From assembly GCF_900174485.1 (NCBI RefSeq), contig NZ_LT837803.1:806001-870000 (forward strand): a stretch of DNA of 64,000 nucleotides, in the 5' to 3' direction. Source of the DNA: Sterolibacterium denitrificans. Lineage in GTDB: Bacteria > Pseudomonadota > Gammaproteobacteria > Burkholderiales > Rhodocyclaceae. Both the position numbers and the translations under genes were made by a program. Positions 1 to 8,329 of this stretch are shown piece by piece. Under the pieces are notes generated by a model that did no database searches, was not told where the DNA came from, and worked only from the letters and a program-made list of their open reading frames with translations. How positions within the stretch are numbered: position 1 is the first letter of the stretch; every line of letters begins with the position of its first letter.

Positions 1-870
1 TTCAGGGTGTCCAGAGTTTGTGGTAGTGCTTGGGGCTTGCCATTTTCCTGGTTTTCAAAGAATGGGGTCTATTCAGCCAATACTCCATACATAACCAATA
101 CGCCTTACGTAATGGAAGCCCTGATTTCAATAGCAGGCCAGCCTGAGTACCAAGCTGAGTCGGAACAGCTCTTTGAGCAGACTTGGAGGTTTCTTGAGAG
201 TTTGGAGGTGATGTATTCAACTCATTCGGAACTGGCGCTTTCCTACGCTCCTATCCATGAGCCAAGAAAGGTAAATAATGCGAATAGTTACGCTGCATTT
301 GCCTATGCCTTGCACGCTGAGCATGGAAATGATAAGAACAAAAATATTGCAAGTGCGCGCGCTGGGCGTTTGGTTGCTTGGTTGATAGCCCAACAGCAAG
401 TAGATGGGAGCTGGTTCTATTACGCTGATAATGAGGGTGGGAATTTTATTGATTGTTTTCACTCCTGTTTTGTAATTAAGAACCTCATAAAAGTAAAAAA
501 GCTATTACCCGGATTGGCTGAGAGTATTCAGCCTACAGTTGACAAGGGATGGTCCTATATTCACGACTATTTATATGACTCTCAATATGGTTTGTGCCGG
601 CGCTTCAGTCAGCGTTCCCATCATGATCCATTTCGTTGGGATCTATATGATCAAGCGGAGTACCTGGGGCTTTTGGTCGATTTCTCACTTTATGATGAAG
701 CTCAGCAATTTATTCAGAGGGTGGAGGATAGGTTCTTCAAGAATGGGCATTGGTACTGTCGAATAGATATTCTTGGTCGTCGCTGGGGCAAGAATTTTCT
801 TCGTTGGGGTATCGCTCCATATCTTTATCACAAGCATCGCCTGAAACAGCTTCATACAGGAGCGAATTGA
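1..870 (+). CDS. Polysaccharide-cluster alpha/alpha-toroid protein (VpsJ-like), 5' end off the window
   Basis: The reading frame is open to the left edge, so the gene is probably truncated there; the first possible start in view is a GTG at 7. The visible part (about 290 residues) has repeated helical stretches rich in Trp and Tyr, and motifs such as DGSWFYYADN and DCFHSCFVIKNL. These resemble alpha/alpha-toroid proteins found in exopolysaccharide clusters, which are often annotated VpsJ-like or wrongly as aminolevulinate dehydratase. Its stop overlaps the start of the next gene by one base, so the two are co-translated. It is clearly more AT-rich than genes further right, which suggests recent transfer of the sugar cluster. 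A role in polysaccharide assembly is inferred from context only. Confidence 0.6.
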   Translation, partial: FRVSRVCGSAWGLPFSWFSKNGVYSANTPYITNTPYVMEALISIAGQPEYQAESEQLFEQTWRFLESLEVMYSTHSELALSYAPIHEPRKVNNANSYAAFAYALHAEHGNDKNKNIASARAGRLVAWLIAQQQVDGSWFYYADNEGGNFIDCFHSCFVIKNLIKVKKLLPGLAESIQPTVDKGWSYIHDYLYDSQYGLCRRFSQRSHHDPFRWDLYDQAEYLGLLVDFSLYDEAQQFIQRVEDRFFKNGHWYCRIDILGRRWGKNFLRWGIAPYLYHKHRLKQLHTGAN

Positions 871-2744
871 TGTGTGGCGTACTGGGGGCCGTTGATCTCC
901 CAATCGACGAGGCGGCATTGTTATTGTTACGGCACCGCGGGCCTGATGGGCAGGGTTTTGAGGCGATACGCTGTGCTGGCCGAACTGTATGGCTGGCGCA
1001 CGCGCGCTTGTCGATCCTTGATCTTTCCCCTGCGGGCCATCAGCCCATGCAAAGCCGGGACGGCCGCTGGTGGATGGTCTTTAATGGGGAAATTTACAAC
1101 CACCGGGAACTGCGCAAGGAGTTGACTGGCCCGTTTCGCGGCCACTCGGATACAGAAACCCTGGTCGAGCTGATTGCCGTTCAAGGGGTGGAGTCAGTTC
1201 TTCCACGATTGAACGGCATGTTTGCCTTTGCCGCCCTGGACACCTTGACGGGCAAGCTGCATCTGGCCCGTGATCCCTTTGGTATCAAGCCGCTGTATTT
1301 TTTCAACAGTGATCAGAAGTTGGTATTTGCTTCGGAAGTGCGGGCAATCAAGGCAGCCCTGCAAGCAGGTGGCTTACCGGCCCTTGGTCTGGATCACTCG
1401 GCCTTGCAGCAATTTCTGACGCTCAGGTACACACCATCTCCTCTGACTCTTTGGCAAGGTGTACAGCGGTTGGCGCCGGGGCATGTGCTCAGTGTTAACT
1501 TGGCTACGGCTGCTAGTAGTCAGCGTTGCTTTGCCCCGGCAACCAATGAGCGTTTCAGTGGCACTCTGGAAGATGCAATAGCAGCCTACCAAGGCAAGCT
1601 CGCTCAGGCGGTCGAACGACAACTGCTGTCCGATGTGCCGGTTGGCATCCTGCTTTCAGGGGGTATCGACTCGGCACTGGTTGCTGCAATGGCCAAGGAT
1701 GCCGGCGTGGAGGTTCCCTGCTTTACGGTCGGATTTGGTGGTGGGCACTGGGAGTGCGAGATTGAGAATGCCATCTATACCGCAAGCGTTCTGGGGTTCC
1801 CGCTCAACAAAGTGCTTATTTCGCCGGAACAGTTGAAGTCGGTTTTACCGTCGATTGTTCGCAGTATCGAGGAGCCTTTGGGAACAACGTCCGTGATGCC
1901 CATGTGGGAACTGGTCAAGCGTGCACGGGAAGATGTAACTGTGGTGCTGACTGGCCAGGGTACCGATGAGCCTTGGGGTGGCTATTACCGTTATCAGGTT
2001 GAACTACTGCGCAACATTATGGGCATGCCTGCGCTATGGCGAGTTGCCGGGGCGATGCTTTCGCCATGGAAAGGCAAGCCGGAGGCGCTGGAAAGAGGGC
2101 TTCGATCGCTCTCGGAGGCACAACCCGCCGAGCAGATGATTGAGGCCGCCTGTTTGTTTACTGCCGCAGAGCGGGAGTCGCTAACGGGGTTGCCCGGCGA
2201 TGGCGGGGCTAGCGGGCAGTTGCAGCAATGGTTGCAGTGGCTGTCTCCTACCCTCGCACTGAGCGGCGCTGAACGTATGATGCGCATGGATACGCGCATG
2301 AATCTGGCCGATGATCTGTTGTTGTATGCAGACAAGATTTCCATGGCTTCCTCTTTGGAAATGCGAGTGCCAATGCTGGATATCGAACTGGTGCAATTCG
2401 TTGAATCCTTGCCTATTGAGTACCGTCTGCGTTGGGGCAAGGGAAAGATTGTCCATAAGGCCATGGCTGAGCGCTACCTGCCGGCAGATATTGTTCACCG
2501 CCCCAAAAAAGGCTTTCAAGTACCTTTCGGTGCTTGGTCGCGTAATGAATGGCGAGGATGGCTGGAGCCGCTTCTGCTGGATGGCTTAAATGGTCTGTTG
2601 CATAGAGAGGGCGTCGAACGTATTTGGCGACAACATCTTGTTTGTAAGCCGGATCGTAGCCGGCAGATTTTTGCCTTGATGATGCTTGCGCTTTGGTACC
2701 AAGAGTACTTCTTTGGCTCAGGAGAGGCTGATGCAAAGGATTGA
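870..2744 (+). CDS. asnB: Asparagine synthetase-type amidotransferase (glutamine-hydrolysing)
   Basis: Class II glutamine amidotransferase fused to an ATP-dependent amide synthetase, 624 residues. The start at 870 is chosen because the protein then begins MCGVLG, leaving Cys2 as the N-terminal nucleophile. Residues 1 to about 210 are the glutaminase domain (RHRGPD motif). The synthetase domain carries the pyrophosphatase loop SGGIDS near residue 262. Known members make asparagine from aspartate, but copies inside polysaccharide clusters are thought to amidate sugar acids or peptides. It starts on the last base of the upstream stop codon and overlaps the next gene by 14 bases. The family is certain; the true substrate is unknown. 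Confidence 0.88.
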   Translation: MCGVLGAVDLPIDEAALLLLRHRGPDGQGFEAIRCAGRTVWLAHARLSILDLSPAGHQPMQSRDGRWWMVFNGEIYNHRELRKELTGPFRGHSDTETLVELIAVQGVESVLPRLNGMFAFAALDTLTGKLHLARDPFGIKPLYFFNSDQKLVFASEVRAIKAALQAGGLPALGLDHSALQQFLTLRYTPSPLTLWQGVQRLAPGHVLSVNLATAASSQRCFAPATNERFSGTLEDAIAAYQGKLAQAVERQLLSDVPVGILLSGGIDSALVAAMAKDAGVEVPCFTVGFGGGHWECEIENAIYTASVLGFPLNKVLISPEQLKSVLPSIVRSIEEPLGTTSVMPMWELVKRAREDVTVVLTGQGTDEPWGGYYRYQVELLRNIMGMPALWRVAGAMLSPWKGKPEALERGLRSLSEAQPAEQMIEAACLFTAAERESLTGLPGDGGASGQLQQWLQWLSPTLALSGAERMMRMDTRMNLADDLLLYADKISMASSLEMRVPMLDIELVQFVESLPIEYRLRWGKGKIVHKAMAERYLPADIVHRPKKGFQVPFGAWSRNEWRGWLEPLLLDGLNGLLHREGVERIWRQHLVCKPDRSRQIFALMMLALWYQEYFFGSGEADAKD

Positions 2745-3474
2745 TGTCCTTGGCTGCCCCATGGACGTGGCCAGTATGGACGAAACCGTCGATCTGATTG
2801 ATTCAGCACTGGCCGGGGGCCGCTTTACCCAGCATGTGGTGGTCAATGTTGCCAAGCTGGTGAACATGCGCAAGGACCTGGAACTGGATGCCTCGGTGCG
2901 CGAGTGTGACATCATCAATATCGACGGCATGGGGGTCGTATTGGGCGCCCGCCTGTTGGGCCATGATGTGCCGGAGCGGGTGACTGGCGTGGATTTGTTC
3001 CATGCCTTGCTGGCCATGAGCGCACGCCGCGGCTATTCGGTGTTTTTGCTCGGAGCCAGGGATGAGGTTGTTGCTGAAACTGCTCGTCGTGTGCAACAGC
3101 GTTACTCTGGCCTGCAGCTTGCCGGTTATCACCATGGCTATTTCTGGAATGACGAGCAGGCCATGGTGGAACGCATTCGCGCCTCCGGTGCGCAGTTGCT
3201 GTTCGTCGCCATGACCTCACCGAAAAAGGAAAACTTCATCAACCGTTGGCGTGATCAGTTGGGCGTGACTTTTGTGATGGGTGTCGGCGGTACCTTTGAT
3301 GTGGTCGCCGGCAAGGTCAAGCGCGCGCCGCTCTGGATGCAGCGCTGGGGGCTGGAGTGGCTGTACCGCGTGATTCAGGAGCCAGGCCGGATGTGGAAGC
3401 GCTACTTGGTCACCAACAGCAAATTCGCCTGGCTGTTGCTCAAGGAGAAAATCAGGCAACTGCGTGGGCGCTGA
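2731..3474 (+). CDS. WecG/TagA/CpsF family glycosyltransferase
   Basis: Predicted 247-residue GT26 glycosyltransferase. Family members transfer N-acetylmannosamine (or a related residue) onto an undecaprenyl-diphosphate-linked sugar at the inner face of the membrane. Typical features are the early INIDGMGVV segment, FLLGARDEV in the middle, and FVMGVGGTFDVVAGKVKRAP followed by a Trp-rich C-terminal helix (GLEWLYRVIQEPGRMWKRY). The ATG at 2731 is preferred over the upstream in-frame codons because GGAGAG lies just before it. It overlaps asnB, so the two are translationally coupled. The exact sugar cannot be read from the sequence. Confidence 0.88.
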   Translation: MQRIDVLGCPMDVASMDETVDLIDSALAGGRFTQHVVVNVAKLVNMRKDLELDASVRECDIINIDGMGVVLGARLLGHDVPERVTGVDLFHALLAMSARRGYSVFLLGARDEVVAETARRVQQRYSGLQLAGYHHGYFWNDEQAMVERIRASGAQLLFVAMTSPKKENFINRWRDQLGVTFVMGVGGTFDVVAGKVKRAPLWMQRWGLEWLYRVIQEPGRMWKRYLVTNSKFAWLLLKEKIRQLRGR

Positions 3475-3644
3475 TTGCCGCGTCGACTGCGCTCCTCGCG
3501 ATGACGAGGGTTTGAATGGCGGGTTGCAGGCGGCTGAAACGCCGCTTGTACTCTGCGACTTTGCGCAGGGTGACGGCTATGGCTTTGTCTGGCGTGTTAA
3601 CATTCGCCGCTTAAGCATTGTCGGCAATTTTCAGGATGTTCGTT

Positions 3645-3992
3645 ATGTTTGTATGGCTATTCCGGCTGTTGGTGGTCGGCATCGTCGTTGCGTTGTTTGT
3701 CGGCGGTGCGCAGCCGGAGGCGGTGGGGTTGGTGCCCGCGCCTTGGGACAAGCTGGCGCATGTGGGGTGTTTTTTCGTGCTGACCTTGTTGTTGGGACAA
3801 GGTTTTTCCTGGCCGCTGGCGGTCGTGGCGCTGGCGGCGGCAGGGGTGGGCGCGATGGATGAGTGGCATCAGTTGGCGTTGCCGGGGCGTTCAGCGAGTG
3901 TGACGGATTGGGCGGCGGATTTGCTGGGCGTGAGTCTGGGGTTGTGGACGCTGTGGTGGTTGCGCCGGCGCGGTTTTGCGGTGGCGGGGTGA
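3645..3992 (+). CDS. VanZ-like small membrane protein
   Basis: Small integral membrane protein of about 115 residues. The VanZ pattern is present: an N-terminal membrane helix, then WDKLAHVGCFFVL, a second helix, the acidic motif DEWHQ, and DWAADLLGVSLG leading into a last helix. Starts at 3636 and 3645 are both possible; 3645 is preferred because AGGATG lies about 7 bases before it. VanZ-like proteins are common in exopolysaccharide and exosortase loci, but their biochemical role is not established. It sits between two sugar-transfer genes on the same strand, about 170 bases after the first. Confidence 0.75.
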   Translation: MFVWLFRLLVVGIVVALFVGGAQPEAVGLVPAPWDKLAHVGCFFVLTLLLGQGFSWPLAVVALAAAGVGAMDEWHQLALPGRSASVTDWAADLLGVSLGLWTLWWLRRRGFAVAG

Positions 3993-4073
3993 TGCTGGGA
4001 AAGCCATTGCAAATGCGCTTCAGCCATCCCATCGGCCAGAGGGCCGGCTTCCTGCAGAAACAAGAAAGTTGAT

Positions 4074-5516
4074 ATGGGGTTTCGCGGGGTGCTCAAGGAG
4101 CATGCGTCGGTACTGGATGTGCTGCTGCGCATCGGTGATGCGTTGCTGGCCGGGGTGACGGGCTGGCTGGCGCTGCTCATTTATCTGCATGCGGATCCGA
4201 TGGAGCTCGATGGCTATGATCTGGGTCTGGTGCGCGGGATGTTGCTGGTGCTGGTGGTGTTTCCGCTGTTCGATGTTTACCGTGCCCGTCGCGGCAGTCC
4301 GCTGCACAAGGAGCTGTGGGCGGTGTCGCTGGCCTGGTGTGCGGTGTTGACGACGCTGACGTTGATCATGTTTTTGACCAAGCGCGGCGGCGATTTTTCG
4401 CGCGGCTGGTTTTTGATCTGGTCGGTGCTGGGATGGCTGACTTTCATACTGGAGCGCGGTGCGTTGCGCTGGTTGCTGCAGGCTTTGCGGCGGCGCGGCT
4501 ATAACCTGCGGCGGATTGTCATCGTGCACAGCAACCGGCTGGGGGTGGAGGTGGCGCGTGGCCTCGAGGCGGCTCCCTGGACGGGTTTGAAGGTGGCGGC
4601 GCTGTTTTGCACGGCGGATGCGGCGAGCTGTCGTGCGGATGAGGAGAAAGCAGATGGCGGGGCGCTGTCCCGGTCGGTGGCGCGTTTCGATGGGCTGACG
4701 ACGCTGGCGGATTATGTGCGGCGGGAGCCCGTCGATCAGGTGTGGATCGTGCTGCCGCTGAAGGAGGAGGAAACGATCCGCGTGGTGTTGCATGAGTTGC
4801 GCCATTCGCCGGTGCCGCTGCGCTATGTGCCGGATATTTCCGGTTTGCGCCTGCTGAATCAGTCGCTCGGCGAGGTGGCGGGTTTCCCCGTGGTGAATCT
4901 GGCGAGTACGCCGATGGATGGCGTGAATGGCTTGCTCAAGACCATCGAGGATCGGCTGCTGTCGGCGCTGATCCTGTTGTTGATCAGTCCGTTGCTGCTG
5001 CTGATTGCCCTCGGCGTGAAGCTGAGTTCGCCTGGGCCGGTGCTGTTCCGCCAGCAGCGGCTGGGCCTGGGCGGCGAAGAGATCACGGTGCTGAAGTTCC
5101 GCAGCATGAAGTTGCACGAGGATGCGCCGGGACAGGTGACGCAGGCGACGAAAAACGATGCGCGGGTGACGCCGTTCGGTGCTTTTCTGCGCCGCACCAG
5201 CCTGGATGAATTGCCGCAGTTCTTCAATGTGCTGTGCGGGGAAATGTCCATCGTTGGTCCGCGGCCGCATGCGTTGGCGCACAACGAGCAGTACAAGGAA
5301 CTGGTGGATCGCTACATGCTGCGCCATCTGATGAAGCCGGGCATCACCGGCTGGGCGCAGATCAACGGTTTTCGCGGCGAAACGGATACGCTGGAGAAGA
5401 TGGAAAAACGGATCGAGCATGACCTGTACTACATCGAAAACTGGTCGCTGTGGCTGGACCTGAAAATCATCGCCCTGACCATCGTGCGCGGCTTCAGGGA
5501 TGGGAATGCGTATTGA
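4074..5516 (+). CDS. Undecaprenyl-phosphate sugar-1-phosphate transferase (WcaJ/WbaP type)
   Basis: Polyprenyl-phosphate hexose-1-phosphate transferase of 480 residues, which starts repeat-unit synthesis by loading the first sugar phosphate on undecaprenyl phosphate. The N-terminal third has several membrane helices, the middle (about 140-260) looks like the CoA-binding-like domain of this family, and a long hydrophobic hairpin near residue 295 opens the catalytic bacterial sugar transferase domain. That domain shows LKFRSM, the RRTSLDELPQFFNVL motif, MSIVGPRPHA and KPGITGWAQINGFRGET. It lies about 80 bases after the VanZ-like gene and is probably cotranscribed. Glucose is the usual substrate in close relatives, but galactose cannot be excluded. 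Confidence 0.9.
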   Translation: MGFRGVLKEHASVLDVLLRIGDALLAGVTGWLALLIYLHADPMELDGYDLGLVRGMLLVLVVFPLFDVYRARRGSPLHKELWAVSLAWCAVLTTLTLIMFLTKRGGDFSRGWFLIWSVLGWLTFILERGALRWLLQALRRRGYNLRRIVIVHSNRLGVEVARGLEAAPWTGLKVAALFCTADAASCRADEEKADGGALSRSVARFDGLTTLADYVRREPVDQVWIVLPLKEEETIRVVLHELRHSPVPLRYVPDISGLRLLNQSLGEVAGFPVVNLASTPMDGVNGLLKTIEDRLLSALILLLISPLLLLIALGVKLSSPGPVLFRQQRLGLGGEEITVLKFRSMKLHEDAPGQVTQATKNDARVTPFGAFLRRTSLDELPQFFNVLCGEMSIVGPRPHALAHNEQYKELVDRYMLRHLMKPGITGWAQINGFRGETDTLEKMEKRIEHDLYYIENWSLWLDLKIIALTIVRGFRDGNAY

Positions 5517-5676
5517 CGCATTCGACGCATTGAACTGGACAGGCGCGGCGAGGCTGTGCTCCTCCGCCGTGGTGTTGCGGGTTTGGATAAAATCCATCGC
5601 TTTCGTGGCTGTGTCGCCATTTGTCATGGGCACTTGCCGTTTGTTTTGGAACCGGGTGATTGTCGAGTGATCGAGC

Positions 5677-6936
5677 ATGATGCATGAGGAACGGCGTTTG
5701 CCGGTGTGGCTGGCCGGGGTGCTGATGTTTGCCGTGGTCGGCTTGCTGGCCTGGCGGGTGCTGGCGGTCAATGTGGCGGAATATTTTGCCCGGGAGCCGG
5801 GGCGTGAAGCGGCGGCCCTGCAGTGGCAGTCGCAGCATCCGCGCGCCCTGTTTCTGCAGGGGATGGCAAGCGCCAAGGCCGGGGCGGCAACGGAAACGAC
5901 GCTGGAACAGATGCGCGAGGCGCTGCGGGCGAATCCGGCCAGTGGCCGCAGTTATGTGGTGCTGGGCCGTTTGCAGGAAGCGGCGGGAAATCTCCCGGCG
6001 GCGCAGGCGGCAATGGAGTCGGCGGCGCTGATGTCGCCACGGCGGACCGATGTGCAGATGGAAGTGGCGTCCTTCTGGATGCGCCGCGGCGATGTGGCGC
6101 GCGCGCTGCAGCACTGGGATATCGCGCTGGCCTTCAATGGCGAGGTGCGCAAGACCTTGTTTCCGGGCCTGCTGCAGTTGGCGGAAAATCCGGCGACGCA
6201 GCCGGCATTCGCGCCGCTGCTGAAGAAACAGTTGGCGTGGTGGCCGGCGTTTTTTGCTTTTGCCGCCGACCAGGCCAAGCAGGTCGAGACGGTGCATGCG
6301 TTGTTCGCACTGCAGCAGAAAGGGCCGAACACGATTACCGAGGCGGCGTTGCGTACCTTCGTCGGTCGTCTGCAGCGCGAGGGGCTGTGGACCGATGCGT
6401 ACTTCGTCTGGCTAAATAATCTGCCGGGGGATCAGGTCAATTCGGTGGGCAATCTGTTCAACGGCGGTTTTGAGTATCCGCTGAGCAATCTGGGCTTCGA
6501 CTGGATCGCCAATAAAGTGCCGCAGGTGCAGGTGGAGACGGCGGCGACTTTCGGCAGCACCGGCAGCCGCGCGCTGCATGTGAGCTTTCAGGGTTCGAAG
6601 CTGAAATATCGTCATTTGTACCAACATCTGCTGCTGCCCGCCGGGCGCTATACCTTGCGCGGCCGGGTGCGGCCGGAAAGCCTGGAAACCAGCCAGGGTT
6701 TGCAGTGGGCAATTTCGTGCCAGGGTGATGCGCAGGCACAGGCACTGGGAACCAGCGAACGCTTTCTTGGCAGTGATCAGTGGCGCTATTTTTCCACGCA
6801 GTTCGAGGTGCCCGAGGAGAACTGCGCAGCGCAGACCCTGCGCCTCGAACTCGTCGGGCGCGCGGCGCTGGATCTCGAAGCCCGCGGCGGGATCTGGTTC
6901 GATGATCTGGTGATCGAACGGCAAAAACTGGATTGA
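5677..6936 (+). CDS. Membrane-anchored TPR protein of the polysaccharide cluster
   Basis: Predicted 419-residue protein with one N-terminal membrane helix (about residues 9-31, PVWLAGVLMFAVVGLLAW) and a large periplasmic part. Residues about 50-210 look like tetratricopeptide repeats (alternating small and bulky residues, for example SGRSYVVLGRLQEAAGNLPAAQAAMESAALMSP-type helix pairs). The C-terminal third (from about residue 265, NGGFEYPL) looks like a beta-sandwich resembling carbohydrate-binding modules and ends in WFDDLVIER. Such TPR proteins often accompany Wzy or ligase genes and may help polymerisation or export. No enzyme motif is visible, so the function is inferred from architecture and neighbours. 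Confidence 0.7.
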   Translation: MMHEERRLPVWLAGVLMFAVVGLLAWRVLAVNVAEYFAREPGREAAALQWQSQHPRALFLQGMASAKAGAATETTLEQMREALRANPASGRSYVVLGRLQEAAGNLPAAQAAMESAALMSPRRTDVQMEVASFWMRRGDVARALQHWDIALAFNGEVRKTLFPGLLQLAENPATQPAFAPLLKKQLAWWPAFFAFAADQAKQVETVHALFALQQKGPNTITEAALRTFVGRLQREGLWTDAYFVWLNNLPGDQVNSVGNLFNGGFEYPLSNLGFDWIANKVPQVQVETAATFGSTGSRALHVSFQGSKLKYRHLYQHLLLPAGRYTLRGRVRPESLETSQGLQWAISCQGDAQAQALGTSERFLGSDQWRYFSTQFEVPEENCAAQTLRLELVGRAALDLEARGGIWFDDLVIERQKLD

Positions 6937-7015
6937 TCGTTGCGGTCATTGCCTTCGCTACCCCCGAATCCCCGGCATGACGGGGCAAGAGGCGGACAGG
7001 CTGGGTCAGGGCGTG

Positions 7016-7038
7016 AAAAAGGGAGGCTGCGGCCTCCC
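7016..7038 (-). terminator. Intrinsic terminator of the small minus-strand gene
   Basis: On the minus strand a GGGAGGC/GCCTCCC stem with a 4-base loop is followed at once by five Ts. It lies 27 bases beyond the stop of the 80-residue alanine-rich protein gene and fits a Rho-independent terminator for it. Confidence 0.75.
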
Positions 7039-7064
7039 TGATTTCGAGCAGGCTCGAAGCGGAA

Positions 7065-7307
7065 TTACTGGGGCGTGGCAGCAGGCTCACCTGCCGTTTC
7101 AGCCTTCTTTTCGGCCTTTTTCTTGCTGTGGTGCTTTTTGGCCTTGGGGGCTGCGGCAGCCGGCGCGGCCGCTTCAGCAGCAGGAGCGGCGGCCGGTGCA
7201 GTGGCGGTGGCTGCGGGGGCGGTGGCTTTCGGGGTGTCGGCGGCAAATGCAGCCGTGGCGGCAGTGGCGGCGAAAGCGGTCGCAAGCAGGGTGGTCAGCA
7301 GTTTCAT
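7065..7307 (-). CDS. Small exported Ala/Lys-rich protein, unknown function
   Basis: About 80 residues. A clear signal peptide (MKLLTTLLATAFAATAATAAFA, then AD) is followed by a low-complexity chain of Ala, Pro and Thr, a KAKKHHSKKKAEKKAE basic stretch, and an acidic-neutral end. The start at 7307 is chosen because GAAAGG lies about 7 bases upstream; an in-frame ATG at 7313 is too close to it. A terminator hairpin follows the stop, which supports a real, separately transcribed gene. It is the only minus-strand gene inside the polysaccharide block. Small exported Ala/Pro/Lys-rich proteins are common in betaproteobacteria, but I recognise no defined function. Confidence 0.6.
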   Translation of the reverse strand: MKLLTTLLATAFAATAATAAFAADTPKATAPAATATAPAAAPAAEAAAPAAAAPKAKKHHSKKKAEKKAETAGEPAATPQ

Positions 7308-7594
7308 TTTCATGCCTTTCGGAGAGTGATCAATGATGGGAGATGGGTGATGGTGCATCGGCAACCACGTCTGTGAAGCAGAAAGTGCCGGGGTGCCAGT
7401 GTTGATAACGCTGGATTTTTTATCCAGTTGACGGTGGCCGAGAAATTTTTTCACTGGCTTGTTCCGGCACCAAGGATGGCGCCTTGCCGGTGGCTTGCGT
7501 CGCTATGCGCTGTGCAACAAATTGCGATTCAATGCCTCGATGGTTCATCGTGACGTGATTCACGGCGGTTGTCGGAGAATTTCCGAAGTTTGGG
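7308..7594. other. Divergent intergenic region
   Basis: Spacer between the small minus-strand gene and the rightward gene at 7700. It holds a short CTGGAT/ATCCAG hairpin near 7411-7427, with a T-rich loop and no following T run. I see no open frame with coding character. Promoters for both flanking genes must lie here or just to the right; the rightward one is annotated separately. Confidence 0.4.
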
Positions 7595-7622
7595 TTGACT
7601 TGAAACCGGGTGGCAGTAGAAT
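7595..7622 (+). promoter_or_regulatory. Sigma-70 type promoter for the exported protein gene at 7700
   Basis: TTGACT (7595-7600) and TAGAAT (7617-7622) are separated by 16 bases; each differs from the consensus hexamer at one position. The predicted transcript start, near 7630, would give a leader of about 70 bases before the ATG at 7700. Confidence 0.5.
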
Positions 7623-7699
7623 CGCCCCACGTGCCTCTTGCCGGAGGTGTCAGTATTTGCAGTGTGGTTACACGACATAAACAAAAAAGGAATGGCCCA

Positions 7700-8248
7700 A
7701 TGAAAAAGACCCTCATCACTACTTCCATCGTTGCCGGCATCTTTGCTGCAGGTATGGTTGGTGCGCAGGCAGCCGGTCAGGCTCAGATCGCCACCTTGTC
7801 GGATGTGAATGGCAAGGTGCTGGTCAATAAGGGCAACGGTTATGTATCGGCCAAGTCCGGTACTTCGCTGGGCGAGGGTGACCGGGTGATTTCCCTCAAT
7901 GGCGCGACGGCTTCCGTGGTTTATCAGGATGGCTGCGTGACCCAGATGCCGGAAAACAGCCTGCTGGCTTTCGACAAGTTCACCGCCTGCGGCAAGGAGC
8001 CGTTCAAGGTCGCCTCGGCCAAGCAGCCGGTGCAGTACGCCCAGGCCATCGGCGGCACGATGAACGATGGCAGCCCGGCGGGTGCCGGCGCGACGACCGA
8101 TCGCGAGGTTCTTTCCGGCGAGACCTTTGCGACCGATCTGCCTGTCACCAATGGTATTTGGGGTTTGGTGGGCTTTGGTGTCGCTGCCGGTGCGGCGGGT
8201 GCCTATACTTCCCATAACAGCAATGACACGCCCGTCAGCCCGATGTAA
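7700..8248 (+). CDS. Exported protein with a FecR-like N-terminal domain, unknown function
   Basis: Predicted 182-residue secreted protein. The signal peptide covers about residues 1-23 (MKKTLITTSIVAGIFAAGMV, with cleavage after AQA). The next 80 residues (ATLSDVNGKVLVNKG, then LGEGDRVISLNGATASVVYQDGC) follow the FecR-like pattern seen in surface and polysaccharide-associated proteins. A Cys pair follows (DGC and FTACGKE), and near the C terminus there is a hydrophobic Gly/Ala stretch (GLVGFGVAAGAAGAY). AAAAAAGGAAT precedes the ATG, a good promoter lies upstream and a terminator downstream, so it is a single-gene unit. A role in cell-surface organisation is a guess. Confidence 0.6.
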   Translation: MKKTLITTSIVAGIFAAGMVGAQAAGQAQIATLSDVNGKVLVNKGNGYVSAKSGTSLGEGDRVISLNGATASVVYQDGCVTQMPENSLLAFDKFTACGKEPFKVASAKQPVQYAQAIGGTMNDGSPAGAGATTDREVLSGETFATDLPVTNGIWGLVGFGVAAGAAGAYTSHNSNDTPVSPM

Positions 8249-8329
8249 TTGTCGGGGTGGTCATGGTGGTTTTTTACCCACAAGTTGATTGATTGCTGTC
8301 GTTGTCAGGCTGAAGGCCGTCCACGCGTG

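Noticed and set aside
4020-5876. A 618-codon minus-strand open frame over the sugar transferase
   Set aside because: Gln/His/Arg-rich antisense product with no motif; the plus strand encodes a complete sugar transferase.
7411-7427. CTGGAT/ATCCAG hairpin as a terminator or riboswitch
   Set aside because: The stem is only 6 bp, the Ts are in the loop, not after it, and no riboswitch consensus is visible.
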